From: Sphingomonas sp. GC_Shp_5
Lineage (GTDB): Bacteria > Pseudomonadota > Alphaproteobacteria > Sphingomonadales > Sphingomonadaceae
DNA: 37,426 nt
NCBI RefSeq assembly: GCF_026540855.1
Contig: NZ_JALNUP010000030.1
Span: 1 to 37,426, forward strand
Reading direction: 5' to 3'
The stretch's first letter is position 1, and every line of letters begins with the position of its first letter. The notes below the pieces were generated by a model. The model worked only from the letters and a program-made list of their open reading frames with translations. It made no database searches and was not told the origin of the DNA. Shown piece after piece: positions 18,795-26,200 of this stretch. Position numbers and translations under genes: made by a program.

Positions 18795-19793
18795 TTACCC
18801 CAGCCCTTTTTCCGCCCGCCACGCCGGATTGTGCAGCGACGACAGATAGCGGAATCCGGTGTCGCACAGGATCGTCGCGATCCGCTTGCCCGGGCCGAGC
18901 TCGCGCGCCAGCCGTACCGCGCCGGCCACGTTGATCCCCGACGACAGGCCGAGGCACAGCCCCTCCTCGTCGAGCAGCCGCCGCACCCACTCATAGCCCT
19001 CGGCATCCGAGATCCGATATTGGGTGTCGATCGGCGCGCCCTCGAGGTTCGCGGTGATCCGCCCCTGGCCGATCCCTTCGGCGACCGACGAGCCTTCCGA
19101 GCGCAATTCGCCATGCGCATAATAGTCGTAGAGGGCCGCGCCGTGCGGGTCGCTCAGCGCGATCCGCACCGCCTCATCCTTCGCCTTGAGTCCCAGCCCG
19201 ACGCCGGCGAGCGTGCCACCGGTTCCTACCGCGCAGGTAAAGCCGTCGATCCGCCCGCCCATCTGCGCCCAGATCTCTTCCGCAGTGCCGACGATATGTG
19301 CGCGGCGGTTGGCGACATTGTCGAACTGGTTGGCCCAGATCGCATTGTCGCGCTCCTCCGCGATGCGCCGCGAGGTGTGCACGAAGTGATAGGGGCTGGC
19401 GTAGGGCGCTGCTGGCACCAGCACCAGTTCCGCGCCGAGCGCGCGCAGCGTGTCCATCTTTTCGCGGCTCTGGGTCTCGGGCATGACGATGATGGTCTTG
19501 TAGCCCTTGGCATTGGCGACCAGCGCCAGGCCGATGCCGGTGTTGCCCGCGGTGCCCTCGACGATCGTGCCGCCCGGGGCAAGCACCCCGCGCTGCTCGG
19601 CGTCCTCGACGATGAACAGCGCCGCCCGGTCCTTCACCGAGGCGCCTGGGTTGGCGAACTCGCACTTGCCGAAGATGTCGCAGCCGGTCGCCTCGCTCGG
19701 CCCCTTGAGGCGGACCAGCGGGGTGTTGCCGATCAGCGCGAGCGTGTCGGCGGTGGAAGCAGGATAGGCCGACAGCGGCGGATGGGTGGTCAT
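18795..19793 (-). CDS. cysK: Cysteine synthase family PLP enzyme (O-acetylserine sulfhydrylase-like)
   Basis: Fold-type II PLP enzyme expected to make cysteine from O-acetylserine and sulfide in the cytoplasm. It has 332 residues. The PLP lysine is K54 in NPGASVKDRAA, the substrate loop is TAGNT (81-85, where classic CysK has TSGNT), and the phosphate loop is GTGGT (190-194). GNTPLVRL near residue 22 is the family N-terminal signature. The EGTAGNTG variant is one I associate with an alphaproteobacterial subgroup; a related activity such as cystathionine beta-synthase-type chemistry cannot be excluded by sequence alone. The ATG at 19791-19793 has no clear ribosome site, but a possible short ORF ends 5 bases before it, so its translation may be coupled. 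Confidence 0.9.
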   Translation of the reverse strand: MTTHPPLSAYPASTADTLALIGNTPLVRLKGPSEATGCDIFGKCEFANPGASVKDRAALFIVEDAEQRGVLAPGGTIVEGTAGNTGIGLALVANAKGYKTIIVMPETQSREKMDTLRALGAELVLVPAAPYASPYHFVHTSRRIAEERDNAIWANQFDNVANRRAHIVGTAEEIWAQMGGRIDGFTCAVGTGGTLAGVGLGLKAKDEAVRIALSDPHGAALYDYYAHGELRSEGSSVAEGIGQGRITANLEGAPIDTQYRISDAEGYEWVRRLLDEEGLCLGLSSGINVAGAVRLARELGPGKRIATILCDTGFRYLSSLHNPAWRAEKGLG

Positions 19794-19798
19794 CGCGG

Positions 19799-19972
19799 CT
19801 AAATGGCGTGCCGACCGGCTACCGGCAAGCGATCTAAGCTATGGCGGGGGCAAGCCGATCCGCGCTCGTCTGCGCTGCCGACAAGGAAGGAATGCCGCCG
19901 ATATCGGCGCGGCGCGGCGCTTTCGAAGGCAATGATCGCGAAACGATGGGCCACAACGGTTTCGTTTCGCAT
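19799..19972 (-). CDS. Possible 57-residue leader ORF ahead of the cysteine synthase
   Basis: A short frame begins with ATG at 19970-19972, five bases after a consensus AGGAG ribosome site, and ends with TAG only 5 bases before the cysteine synthase ATG, on the same strand. The predicted peptide starts MRNETVVAHRFAII, is basic, has one cysteine and no membrane helix. The downstream gene lacks a good ribosome site of its own, which is what translational coupling to a leader would predict. The codon choice is less strongly GC-ended than in the neighbouring genes, so it may be a chance frame. I recognise no family. Confidence 0.3.
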   Translation of the reverse strand: MRNETVVAHRFAIIAFESAAPRRYRRHSFLVGSADERGSACPRHSLDRLPVAGRHAI

Positions 19973-20083
19973 GATATCTCCTCAGCTTGTCGCACGATCG
20001 CCCGCGCCCGCAGCAAAGGATTATGCCGTAGCGGCAAGCCTCCCTTGACGCTCCATGCTGCATGCGCGAAGCACCGGCTCGCT

Positions 20084-20467
20084 ATGAAGAGCCCCCTTCT
20101 CCTCCCCGTCGTCGCCGCGCTCTTCGCGCTGGCCGCCTGCAACACCAAGCCCACCCCCGAAGTGGTGGACACCAACCCGGATCCGATGGCGAACGAACTC
20201 GCCAACCGTGCGCCCGTCGAGCTGCCGCCGGCGATCAAGGCAGACAAGACGCTGCGCTGCAAGGACAACAGCCTGGTCTATGTCACCTTCTTCGAGGGCG
20301 ACAAGCAGGCGCTGGTGCGTACCGCCAAGGATGGCCCCGCAACCCGCCTGATCGCCCCCACCACCGGCGACCCGCTGGTCGGCGACGGCGGTTGGAAGAT
20401 GACCGGCACGCCGAAACTGATCACCCTCACCCAGCCTGGCAAGACGGCGCAGAGCTGCAAGTCGTAA
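20084..20467 (+). CDS. Small lipoprotein, function unknown
   Basis: A 127-residue secreted protein. The start (ATG 20084) gives MKSPLLLPVVAALFALAAC, a lipoprotein signal with a LAAC lipobox; cleavage would leave Cys19 lipidated. The mature part has a Pro/Thr-rich linker, then a compact region with CKDNSLVYVTFFEGDKQALVRT and a final SCKS, so the two later cysteines could form a disulfide. The hydrophobic VYVTFF strand followed by a Gly-rich loop recalls small periplasmic lysozyme-inhibitor-like (MliC) folds, but this is only a resemblance. It is divergent from the cysteine synthase and followed by a strong intrinsic terminator. A longer in-frame ATG at 19841 is rejected because the added 81 residues would mask the signal peptide. 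Confidence 0.82.
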   Translation: MKSPLLLPVVAALFALAACNTKPTPEVVDTNPDPMANELANRAPVELPPAIKADKTLRCKDNSLVYVTFFEGDKQALVRTAKDGPATRLIAPTTGDPLVGDGGWKMTGTPKLITLTQPGKTAQSCKS

Positions 20468-20494
20468 GCGCCTAATCCGCGCAAATTCCCGACG

Positions 20495-20523
20495 GGCCGG
20501 CGCAGCGATGCGCCGGCCTTTTT
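20495..20523 (+). terminator. Strong rho-independent terminator
   Basis: A perfect 10-base stem GGCCGGCGCA (20495-20504) and TGCGCCGGCC (20509-20518) is closed by a GCGA tetraloop (GNRA class) and followed by TTTTT (20519-20523). It lies 27 bases after the lipoprotein stop. This is a textbook intrinsic terminator for that gene. Confidence 0.93.
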
Positions 20524-20777
20524 GCTGACCGACGGCCGGCCTTTGGCGGATGCCGCAATTCGCTGTCCTACAGCATGCCGCTCATGCAACGCTGATGCCC
20601 GATCTCGATTCGGTCGCGCTCTTTCTCCCCCGCAAGTGGGACCTCAATCCACACGCACGTGTAGGTGTGACTTTAGTGAGACCTTCGGCGGTTTTCCGCG
20701 GGTTTTCATCGGGCGCCGTCGCGCTCTGGCGTCACGTCCATCTTGCCACGCCGCGCAGCGAACGCCACCTTGCCGCC
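20524..20777. other. Non-coding stretch upstream of aat
   Basis: About 250 bases lie between the terminator and the aat start. The aat frame is open through most of it, but the predicted residues do not resemble Aat and no ribosome site precedes the upstream ATGs. A partial palindrome, CACACGCACGTGTAGGTGTG, lies around 20651-20670. I see no convincing promoter or RNA gene. Confidence 0.4.
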
Positions 20778-21503
20778 ATGCAGATGCTCGATCCGCAACT
20801 CGTGCTCGGCGCTTATGCGGTCGGCGTGTTTCCGATGGCCGATCATCGCGAGGCGGACAGCGTCTATTGGGTTGAGCCGCGCAGCCGTGCCGTGATGCCG
20901 CTCGACGGTTTCCACCTGTCACGCTCGCTGCGCAAGACGATCGCCGCGGATCGCTTCCGGGTCACCGCCGATGTCGCGTTCGGCCGGATGATCCAGCTCT
21001 GCGCCGAACCGGTCGAGGGTCGGCCCGACACCTGGATCAACGTCGGCATCGAGCGGGCGTTTACCGCGCTTCATGGCCTCGGCTTTGCCCATTCGATCGA
21101 ATGCTGGGAAGGCGACGAGCTGGTCGGCGGCCTATACGGCCTCGCGCTCGGCCGCGCCTTTTTTGGCGAATCGATGGTCAGCCGGCGTACCGACGCCTCG
21201 AAGGTCGCGCTGGCCTGGCTAGTCGCACGGCTCAAGGCCGGCGGCTTTACCCTGCTCGATTGCCAGTTCCAGACGGCGCACCTCGCCTCGCTGGGCGCCG
21301 TCGAGATCAGCCGCACCGATTATGTGGCGTTGCTCTCCGCGGCGCTCGATGGCGTGGTCGGCTCGGCGGCCGGCTCCGCATCCGCCGCCGGCGATTTCCG
21401 CGCGCTAGACCGATTGGCCGGCGCGGCGCCAGCGTCGGCGGCTACCGTGTCCGGCCCGGTCGCCGGCCACGACATCGTACAGCTCTTGGTCCAGACATCG
21501 TAA
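20778..21503 (+). CDS. aat: Leucyl/phenylalanyl-tRNA--protein transferase
   Basis: Adds Leu or Phe from charged tRNA to proteins with N-terminal Arg or Lys, creating N-degrons for ClpS/ClpAP. It has 241 residues from ATG 20778, with ATG 20784 as the alternative. GAYAVGVFPMAD, WVEPRSRAVMPLDGFHLSRSL, HSIECWEGDELVGGLYGLALG and FFGESMVSRRTDASKVAL are the family blocks. The usual family core ends near residue 190 (YVALLSAAL). A further 51 residues follow, ending VSGPVAGHDIVQLLVQTS, which has the look of a real conserved tail. From residue 181 the gene overlaps the opposite-strand DUF2155 gene by 184 bases. The start has no strong ribosome site. Confidence 0.95.
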   Translation: MQMLDPQLVLGAYAVGVFPMADHREADSVYWVEPRSRAVMPLDGFHLSRSLRKTIAADRFRVTADVAFGRMIQLCAEPVEGRPDTWINVGIERAFTALHGLGFAHSIECWEGDELVGGLYGLALGRAFFGESMVSRRTDASKVALAWLVARLKAGGFTLLDCQFQTAHLASLGAVEISRTDYVALLSAALDGVVGSAAGSASAAGDFRALDRLAGAAPASAATVSGPVAGHDIVQLLVQTS

Positions 21504-21979
21504 ATGGCGTTGGGAACGACGTTGAGGCCGGGGCGCTCCTTGTAGAGCCAGCCCGAGAAGCTGCGCCGCCAGTGCCGGTCGATCCCGCGGACATCGAGCT
21601 GCACGAACGCGCCGGTCAGCTGCTCCTGCTCCCATGGCGCGGTATGCTCGCAGGCCCGCAGCCGCACGATCGCATCGCCGACGCGCACCGCCTGGCCAGG
21701 CTTGAGCGTCAGCTCGCGGCTTTCACCGTTCCGCTTGTTGAGCAGGCCGACTACCGCGATCCGCTGCGCCATCGGCGTGCCGCCGGTCGGCGCGACATCG
21801 TCGGCCGAGGTGACCGTCTCGATCGTCTCGGTGCTACCCGCCTCGATCGGCGCGATATCCTGGCTGGCGACTACCGGCCCGCCGCGCTCGGCGCTACCGG
21901 TGACGGCGCGATACCCGAACCATCCGGCCACTCCCAGCACCACCAGCAACACGCCGGCGGCGAGCCAGCGCCTCGTCAC
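21320..21979 (-). CDS. DUF2155 family protein, membrane-anchored
   Basis: A 219-residue protein with an N-terminal membrane helix or signal anchor (about residues 5-26), an acidic linker, and the DUF2155 core from about 70 to 172. The core includes AVVGLLNKRNGESRELTLKPG, the Cys110 region RLRACEHTAPWE, FSGWLYKERPGLN and DVWTKSCTMSWP. Cys110 and Cys167 may pair in the periplasm. The last 45 residues are Ala/Pro/Ser-rich and end ESNAT. The GTG start overlaps the stop of the NDUFA12 homologue as GTGA. The 3' part, including the end of the core, lies opposite the aat coding region. No function is established for the family, as far as I know. Confidence 0.9.
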   Translation of the reverse strand: MTRRWLAAGVLLVVLGVAGWFGYRAVTGSAERGGPVVASQDIAPIEAGSTETIETVTSADDVAPTGGTPMAQRIAVVGLLNKRNGESRELTLKPGQAVRVGDAIVRLRACEHTAPWEQEQLTGAFVQLDVRGIDRHWRRSFSGWLYKERPGLNVVPNAIYDVWTKSCTMSWPATGPDTVAADAGAAPANRSSARKSPAADAEPAAEPTTPSSAAESNAT

Positions 21980-22371
21980 CCTTCGGGCGTCCAGGCGTCA
22001 TAGTCTCCGGTGGCGGCGGCGCGGTTGCCGCCCTTCTCCAGCGCGCCCGCCGGCCGATAGGCGAACGGCGTCCCGGTCATGTTGGCCTGGCCTGGCTTCT
22101 CCCACGCCCGTGCTGGCGGCAGCGCGCGATCGGGCACATCGTCGATCTGGTGGTGCAGCCAGCTGAACCATTCCGGCGGCACCCGGCTGGCATCGGTCGA
22201 GCCGGTGTAGATCACCCAGCGACGCGGCACGCCGTTGGTGTCCTTGCCACCTTCCCAATAGGCATTGCCCAGCGAATCGGTGCCGACCTGGGTCTTGCCG
22301 CGCAGGCCGTAGAGCACGGTGCTCACGGTCGCGCCGTTCCACCAGGTGAAGGGATTGAGGTTGATGCCCAT
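21976..22371 (-). CDS. NADH:ubiquinone oxidoreductase NDUFA12-family subunit
   Basis: Homologue of the mitochondrial complex I accessory subunit NDUFA12 (B17.2), which sits on the peripheral arm of complex I in alphaproteobacteria and mitochondria. About 131 residues. NPFTWWNGATVSTVLYG near the start, DSLGNAYWEG, RRWVIYTGSTDASRVPPEWFSWLHH and the closing GDYDAWTPEG are strongly typical. I use ATG 22369-22371; GTG 22375-22377 would add two residues. It overlaps the DUF2155 gene, a pairing I recall as common in alphaproteobacteria. The nuo operon itself is not in this window. Confidence 0.93.
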   Translation of the reverse strand: MGINLNPFTWWNGATVSTVLYGLRGKTQVGTDSLGNAYWEGGKDTNGVPRRWVIYTGSTDASRVPPEWFSWLHHQIDDVPDRALPPARAWEKPGQANMTGTPFAYRPAGALEKGGNRAAATGDYDAWTPEG

Positions 22372-22441
22372 GGCCACCGCTTACCCGCCTCGCCGCGGGT
22401 CTTCAACCGCTGAACTGCGGCGCGAGCGTAGCCACCGGCGG

Positions 22442-22987
22442 CTATTTGGCTGGCGGCGTGGCGACGGTGCCGGCAGGCCAGCTCACCTTGTCGCCTTCGG
22501 CGATGCCCAGTTCAGCGGAGCGGCCGCCGATCAGCTCGAGCACCGCCGCCACCGGCTCGCGAGACGGCACCGGGGTTTCGGAGAAGGGCACGGTATTCTC
22601 GGCGATGGTGGCGATCGTGCCATCGGCACGGATGAAGACGATGTCGAGCGGTGTCGGCGTGTCCTTCATCCAGAAGTTCGCCTCCCGCGGTCCGCCGCCG
22701 TCGGCCGGATAGGGCGCGAACAGCATGCCACCGTCCGGCTTCAGATCGGTGCGGAACATCAGCCCCTGCGCCTGCCGCGCGGTCGTCGCCGCCACCTCCA
22801 CCGTGAAGACATGCTTGCCGGTGGCGCTGGCGATCGTGACCGGTACCAGAACCTCGGCCTGGCTGCTGCTGCCGCCGCTGCCCGCATTGCCGCTGCCGTC
22901 ACCTATTTTGCTGCAGCCACTGGCGCACAGCATCAGCAGCGCCGCGGCCGCCGCCCGTACGCCCACCATCGATTTCGCCAAGCTCAC
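22442..22987 (-). CDS. DUF192 family lipoprotein
   Basis: A 181-residue exported protein. The N-terminal segment MVGVRAAAAALLMLCASGC carries a lipobox (ASGC), so it is probably lipidated. A Gly/Ser linker and the DUF192 beta fold follow, with QAQGLMFRTDL, GMLFAPYP, NFWMKDTPTPLDIVFI and AVLELIGGRSAELGI as family blocks. The role of the family is not settled. The GTG start (22985-22987) overlaps the stop of the cold-shock gene as GTGA, so the two are probably coupled; I recall this pairing as common in alphaproteobacteria. 70 bases separate it from the NDUFA12 homologue. Confidence 0.93.
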   Translation of the reverse strand: MSLAKSMVGVRAAAAALLMLCASGCSKIGDGSGNAGSGGSSSQAEVLVPVTIASATGKHVFTVEVAATTARQAQGLMFRTDLKPDGGMLFAPYPADGGGPREANFWMKDTPTPLDIVFIRADGTIATIAENTVPFSETPVPSREPVAAVLELIGGRSAELGIAEGDKVSWPAGTVATPPAK

Positions 22988-23547
22988 TCCTCTTCGACGA
23001 TCACCGCAAGCGGCCCCTTGCGACCGGCCACCACCCGGGTGCGCAGCCGTTGCCCCGGCTCGATCACGATCACGCCGGCGCGGCGCAGCGTCTCCATATG
23101 CACGAAGATATCGCTCCCGTCGCTGTCGCGCACTAAGAAGCCATATCCTTTGAGCCGGTTAAACCATTTCACCGCCGCCCCCTCGAACGGGCCCGCGGCA
23201 TCGATCAGCGCCACCGGATCCACCCGGTCGCCGATCCGTACCGCCCGCGGCGGCTCCTCCACCGCGTTCGACAGGTCGATCGCGGTCACCTCGCGGGCCT
23301 GATAACCGCGCCCGCGCTGGACGCACACCGTCTCGACGCGCGCGCCCTCCGGCAGGCTGCGGCGGCCATGCGGCTGCAGCACCGAGAAATGGATCAGGAT
23401 ATCGCCCATCTCCACATCGTCCGCGACCGCAAAGCCGAAGCCGCGGGTCACGTCGAACCACTTGATCACACCCCCCATAGCGACATGCTCGGCGGGCATT
23501 ACCCCACCGTCGTGCTCGTCGCCCTCCCGTTGCGGCTCGCTACGCAT
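22984..23547 (-). CDS. Two-domain cold-shock protein
   Basis: Nucleic-acid-binding protein of 187 residues with two cold-shock domains in tandem. The first contains IKWFDVTRGFGFAV and DILIHFS, the second VKWFNRLKGYGFLV and DIFVHME; these are the RNP1 and RNP2 motifs. An acidic stretch (VEEPPRAV) links the domains. Single-domain Csp proteins have about 70 residues, so this is a fused double form, known in alphaproteobacteria. The ATG at 23545-23547 has AGGGG 7 bases upstream, better spaced than the GTG just before it. It is followed directly by the DUF192 gene. The likely role is RNA chaperone or regulator; specific targets cannot be read from sequence. Confidence 0.93.
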   Translation of the reverse strand: MRSEPQREGDEHDGGVMPAEHVAMGGVIKWFDVTRGFGFAVADDVEMGDILIHFSVLQPHGRRSLPEGARVETVCVQRGRGYQAREVTAIDLSNAVEEPPRAVRIGDRVDPVALIDAAGPFEGAAVKWFNRLKGYGFLVRDSDGSDIFVHMETLRRAGVIVIEPGQRLRTRVVAGRKGPLAVIVEEE

Positions 23548-23611
23548 CACTGCACCCCTGTTAGCGCTACGCTAGCACGGTTCGTATCGGCCGCAATTGG
23601 TTATCCAGTCC

Positions 23612-24142
23612 TCATTCTAGATCCTCGGCCCGAAGTGGCTCACTTGAGTTAATGATCCGCCGCGACAGCGTCATCGCATGCCCGGCGCGCAGCATCGCCG
23701 CGAGTTGCTTCTCCCGCCCCGCGCGATCCGCCACCGGCGCGCCATAAGGGCCGATCCGCTTGCGCCGGGCAAAGGTGAGCGCGGCCTCCACCGCCCGGTC
23801 CGCGATCGCCGGCGCCAGATCCTCGGCATCGGCCTCATCGACATGCGCCTCGCGCAGCGCCGCCGTCACCCGCCGCGCGCCGAGCCCGCGGCGGCCGAGC
23901 GCCGCCGCCTTGCTTTCCGCGTAGAGCCGGTCGTCGACATAGCCGAATTCAGCCATCCGCTGCGCCACCGCGGCGGGGTCCGCCGGCTCGCCCTCCCATC
24001 CGCGTTCGCGGATCTTGCGACGCAGATAATCGGCCAATTTGCCCCTCGTGGTGGCGAACCGTTCAACGTAGCGCAACGCCAGCCGGTCCAAGGCAGCGGC
24101 GTCGAGGGGCTTCACGGGGCGGCGTTCCTGCCTCATGGCCAT
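23612..24142 (-). CDS. recX: RecX-family regulatory protein
   Basis: Three-helix-repeat protein that in characterised species binds RecA filaments and limits recombinase activity. It has 176 residues. ALRYVERFATTRGKLADYLRR matches the first repeat, and MAEFGYVDDRLYAESKAAALGRRGLGARRV is the conserved middle block. The ATG at 24140-24142 is the longer of two nearby starts; ATG 24136 is also possible. recA is not in the window. It lies 64 bases before the cold-shock gene on the same strand and is divergent from the acyl-AMP ligase. Confidence 0.88.
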   Translation of the reverse strand: MAMRQERRPVKPLDAAALDRLALRYVERFATTRGKLADYLRRKIRERGWEGEPADPAAVAQRMAEFGYVDDRLYAESKAAALGRRGLGARRVTAALREAHVDEADAEDLAPAIADRAVEAALTFARRKRIGPYGAPVADRAGREKQLAAMLRAGHAMTLSRRIINSSEPLRAEDLE

Positions 24143-24237
24143 GTTGTTGCCACACTAACAGCGGAAGTAGAACGTTGGTGCTGTGGTATGAAGCAAGATT
24201 GCAGAGCCGCACCAGCGGCCACGAACGGGATGAATAG
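24143..24237. promoter_or_regulatory. Divergent promoter region recX / acyl-AMP ligase
   Basis: This 95-base region separates two divergent genes and must hold at least one promoter for each. The rightward gene has a clear ribosome site (GGGA, 7 bases before ATG 24238). I can see only weak matches to -35/-10 boxes, such as TTGTTG at 24144 and TAGAAC 18 bases on. Confidence 0.4.
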
Positions 24238-25968
24238 ATGATTGAGCAGCTTGCGGCCACGCCGTCGCTGGATGACCTGCCCCGGCGCTTCGCCGATTTC
24301 GCAACGCTGGGCGAGGCGCTGGATTACGCCGCCACCGGCGTGCGCGGGCTCAACTTCCACGATGCACGCGGTACGCTGGTGCGGCCCTATCCCTATTCGC
24401 AACTGCGCACCGACGCTTTGGCGATGGCCAACCGGCTGATCGCCGCCGGGATCAAGCCCGAAGACCGCATTGCGCTCGTCGCTGAAACCGGGCCCGAGTT
24501 CGCCGCCTTGTTCTTCGGCACGGTCTATGCCGGCGCGTGGCCGGTGCCGCTGCCGCTGCCCACGTCGTTCGGCGGACGTGATTCCTACATCGAGCAGCTT
24601 CGCGTCCAGCTGGCGAGTTGCGACCCCAAGATGCTGATCTTCCCGCCGGAGCTCGCGCAGATGGCGGCCGAAGCTGCGCGTCTCGCCGGCACGGACGGGA
24701 TTGACTGGTCCGAATTTGCCACCCGCGAGGCGCCTGCCGCCGAGCTACCGGGAGCCGACGGCCAAGCGATCGCCTATCTGCAATATTCCAGCGGCTCCAC
24801 CCGCTTCCCGCACGGCGTGGCCATCACCCACCACGCCCTGCTCAACAATCTCGCCGCGCACAGCCATGGCATGGAGATCGACGGCACCGATCGCTGCATC
24901 TCATGGCTGCCTTGGTATCACGACATGGGCCTAGTCGGCTGCTTCCTGTCGCCGATCGCCAACCAGGTCTCGACCGATTACCTCAAGACCGAGGATTTCG
25001 CCCGGCGCCCGCTGGCGTGGCTCGATCTGATCAGCCGCCACGACGGGACCACGCTGAGCTATTCGCCCACCTTTGGATATGACATCTGCGCCCGCCGCAT
25101 GTCGTCGCAGACCAAGGCGTCGGACCGGTTCGACCTGTCGCGCTGGCGGGTCGCCGGCAATGGCGCCGACATGATCCGCCCGGACGTGATGCAGAGCTTC
25201 GTCGACGCCTTTGCCGATGCCGGCTTCGAGGCTTCGGCATTTCTGCCCAGCTACGGGCTTGCCGAAGCGACGCTGGCGGTGTCGCTGATGCCACCGGGCG
25301 AAGGCATTCGCGTCGAGCTGGTGGAAGAGACCCAGCTGTCGGGCGGCGACCATTTTGGCGATCGCCCGCAGCGATTCCGCGCCATCGTCAATTGCGGCAA
25401 GCCGGTGCGCGACATGACGATCGAGGTCCGCGAGGAAGACGGTACGCCGCTGCCCGACGGGGCGATCGGCAAGGTCTGGTGCAAGGGTCCGTCGGTGATG
25501 GTCGGCTATTTCCGTGACCCCGAGGCAACCGCGGCGTGCATGACCGACGGCTGGCTCGACACCGGTGATATGGGTTATATGTCCGGCGGCTACATCTACA
25601 TCGTCGGCCGCGCCAAGGACATGATCATCGTCAATGGCAAGAACCATTGGCCGCAGGACATTGAATGGGCGGTGGAGCAGCTGCCGGGCTTCAAGGCCGG
25701 CGACATCGCCGCCTTCGCCATCACCACGCCGGGCGGCGAAGAAACCCCGGCGGTGCTCGTCCAGTGCCGCAGTTCAGACGAGGCCGAGCGCCAGCGGCTG
25801 CGCGAGGAAATCCGTGAGCGCGTCCGCTCGGTAACGGGGATGAACTGCGTGATCGAGTTGATCCCGCCGCGCACCCTGCCGCGCACCTCCTCGGGCAAGC
25901 TCAGCCGTGCCAAGGCGCGCAACCTGTACCTCAACGGCGACATCAAACCCTACGACATCGCGGCCTGA
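24238..25968 (+). CDS. Fatty-acyl-AMP ligase-like adenylate-forming enzyme
   Basis: ANL-superfamily enzyme of 576 residues that activates a carboxylic acid, probably a fatty acid, as acyl-AMP for transfer to an acyl carrier protein or CoA. The nucleotide loop YSSGSTRFPHG is at 183-193; the usual lysine of PKG is His here. SWLPWYHDMGLVGCFLSP (222-239) is typical of the FAAL branch. SYGLAEATLAVS, WLDTGDMGY and GRAKDMIIVNGKNHWPQDIE follow, and the C-terminal catalytic lysine is in SSGKLSRAK. No polyketide synthase or carrier protein lies nearby. In sphingolipid-making alphaproteobacteria a ligase of this kind is implicated in ceramide synthesis; that role here is a guess. Confidence 0.88.
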   Translation: MIEQLAATPSLDDLPRRFADFATLGEALDYAATGVRGLNFHDARGTLVRPYPYSQLRTDALAMANRLIAAGIKPEDRIALVAETGPEFAALFFGTVYAGAWPVPLPLPTSFGGRDSYIEQLRVQLASCDPKMLIFPPELAQMAAEAARLAGTDGIDWSEFATREAPAAELPGADGQAIAYLQYSSGSTRFPHGVAITHHALLNNLAAHSHGMEIDGTDRCISWLPWYHDMGLVGCFLSPIANQVSTDYLKTEDFARRPLAWLDLISRHDGTTLSYSPTFGYDICARRMSSQTKASDRFDLSRWRVAGNGADMIRPDVMQSFVDAFADAGFEASAFLPSYGLAEATLAVSLMPPGEGIRVELVEETQLSGGDHFGDRPQRFRAIVNCGKPVRDMTIEVREEDGTPLPDGAIGKVWCKGPSVMVGYFRDPEATAACMTDGWLDTGDMGYMSGGYIYIVGRAKDMIIVNGKNHWPQDIEWAVEQLPGFKAGDIAAFAITTPGGEETPAVLVQCRSSDEAERQRLREEIRERVRSVTGMNCVIELIPPRTLPRTSSGKLSRAKARNLYLNGDIKPYDIAA

Positions 25969-26007
25969 ACCAACTGGCTGGGCCCGCTACGCGGTCATTG
26001 TCGCCGC

Positions 26008-26118
26008 TTTGCCACCAGCCGTCACCCCAGCGAAAGCTGGGGTCTTGTGCGGCTCTGCCCACCACGCCCGAACAATATCTCGGCTGGGATGACGGCTGTC
26101 AGGAGCGGTGGTGGCAAA
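26008..26118. repeat. Nested palindromic repeat element (REP-like)
   Basis: Outer arms TTTGCCACCA (26008-26017) and TGGTGGCAAA (26109-26118) are perfect inverted repeats. Immediately inside, AGCCGTCACCCCAGC (26017-26031) pairs with GCTGGGATGACGGCT (26083-26097) with one mismatch. The left part also folds alone as CCCCAGC-GAAA-GCTGGGG. The GTCAnCCC...GGGATGAC arms are the type of dispersed palindrome common between genes in alphaproteobacteria, and a second copy lies at 30947-31027. It sits after the acyl-AMP ligase gene and may act as a 3'-end structure. Confidence 0.85.
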
Positions 26119-26200
26119 ATGGCCATGCGCCGCACATTTAAATAGCTCCATTTCGGTTGGCGAAACCATCCGCTAACCAGCCTGCCGGTACGGTCGCCGG

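Noticed and set aside
19841..20083. N-terminal extension of the lipoprotein by 81 residues
   Set aside because: It would bury the lipoprotein signal peptide inside the protein; the signal with its LAAC lipobox must be N-terminal.
20550..20777. N-terminal extension of Aat by 76 residues
   Set aside because: The added residues do not match the Aat family, and no ribosome site precedes the upstream ATG; the family start is near 20778.
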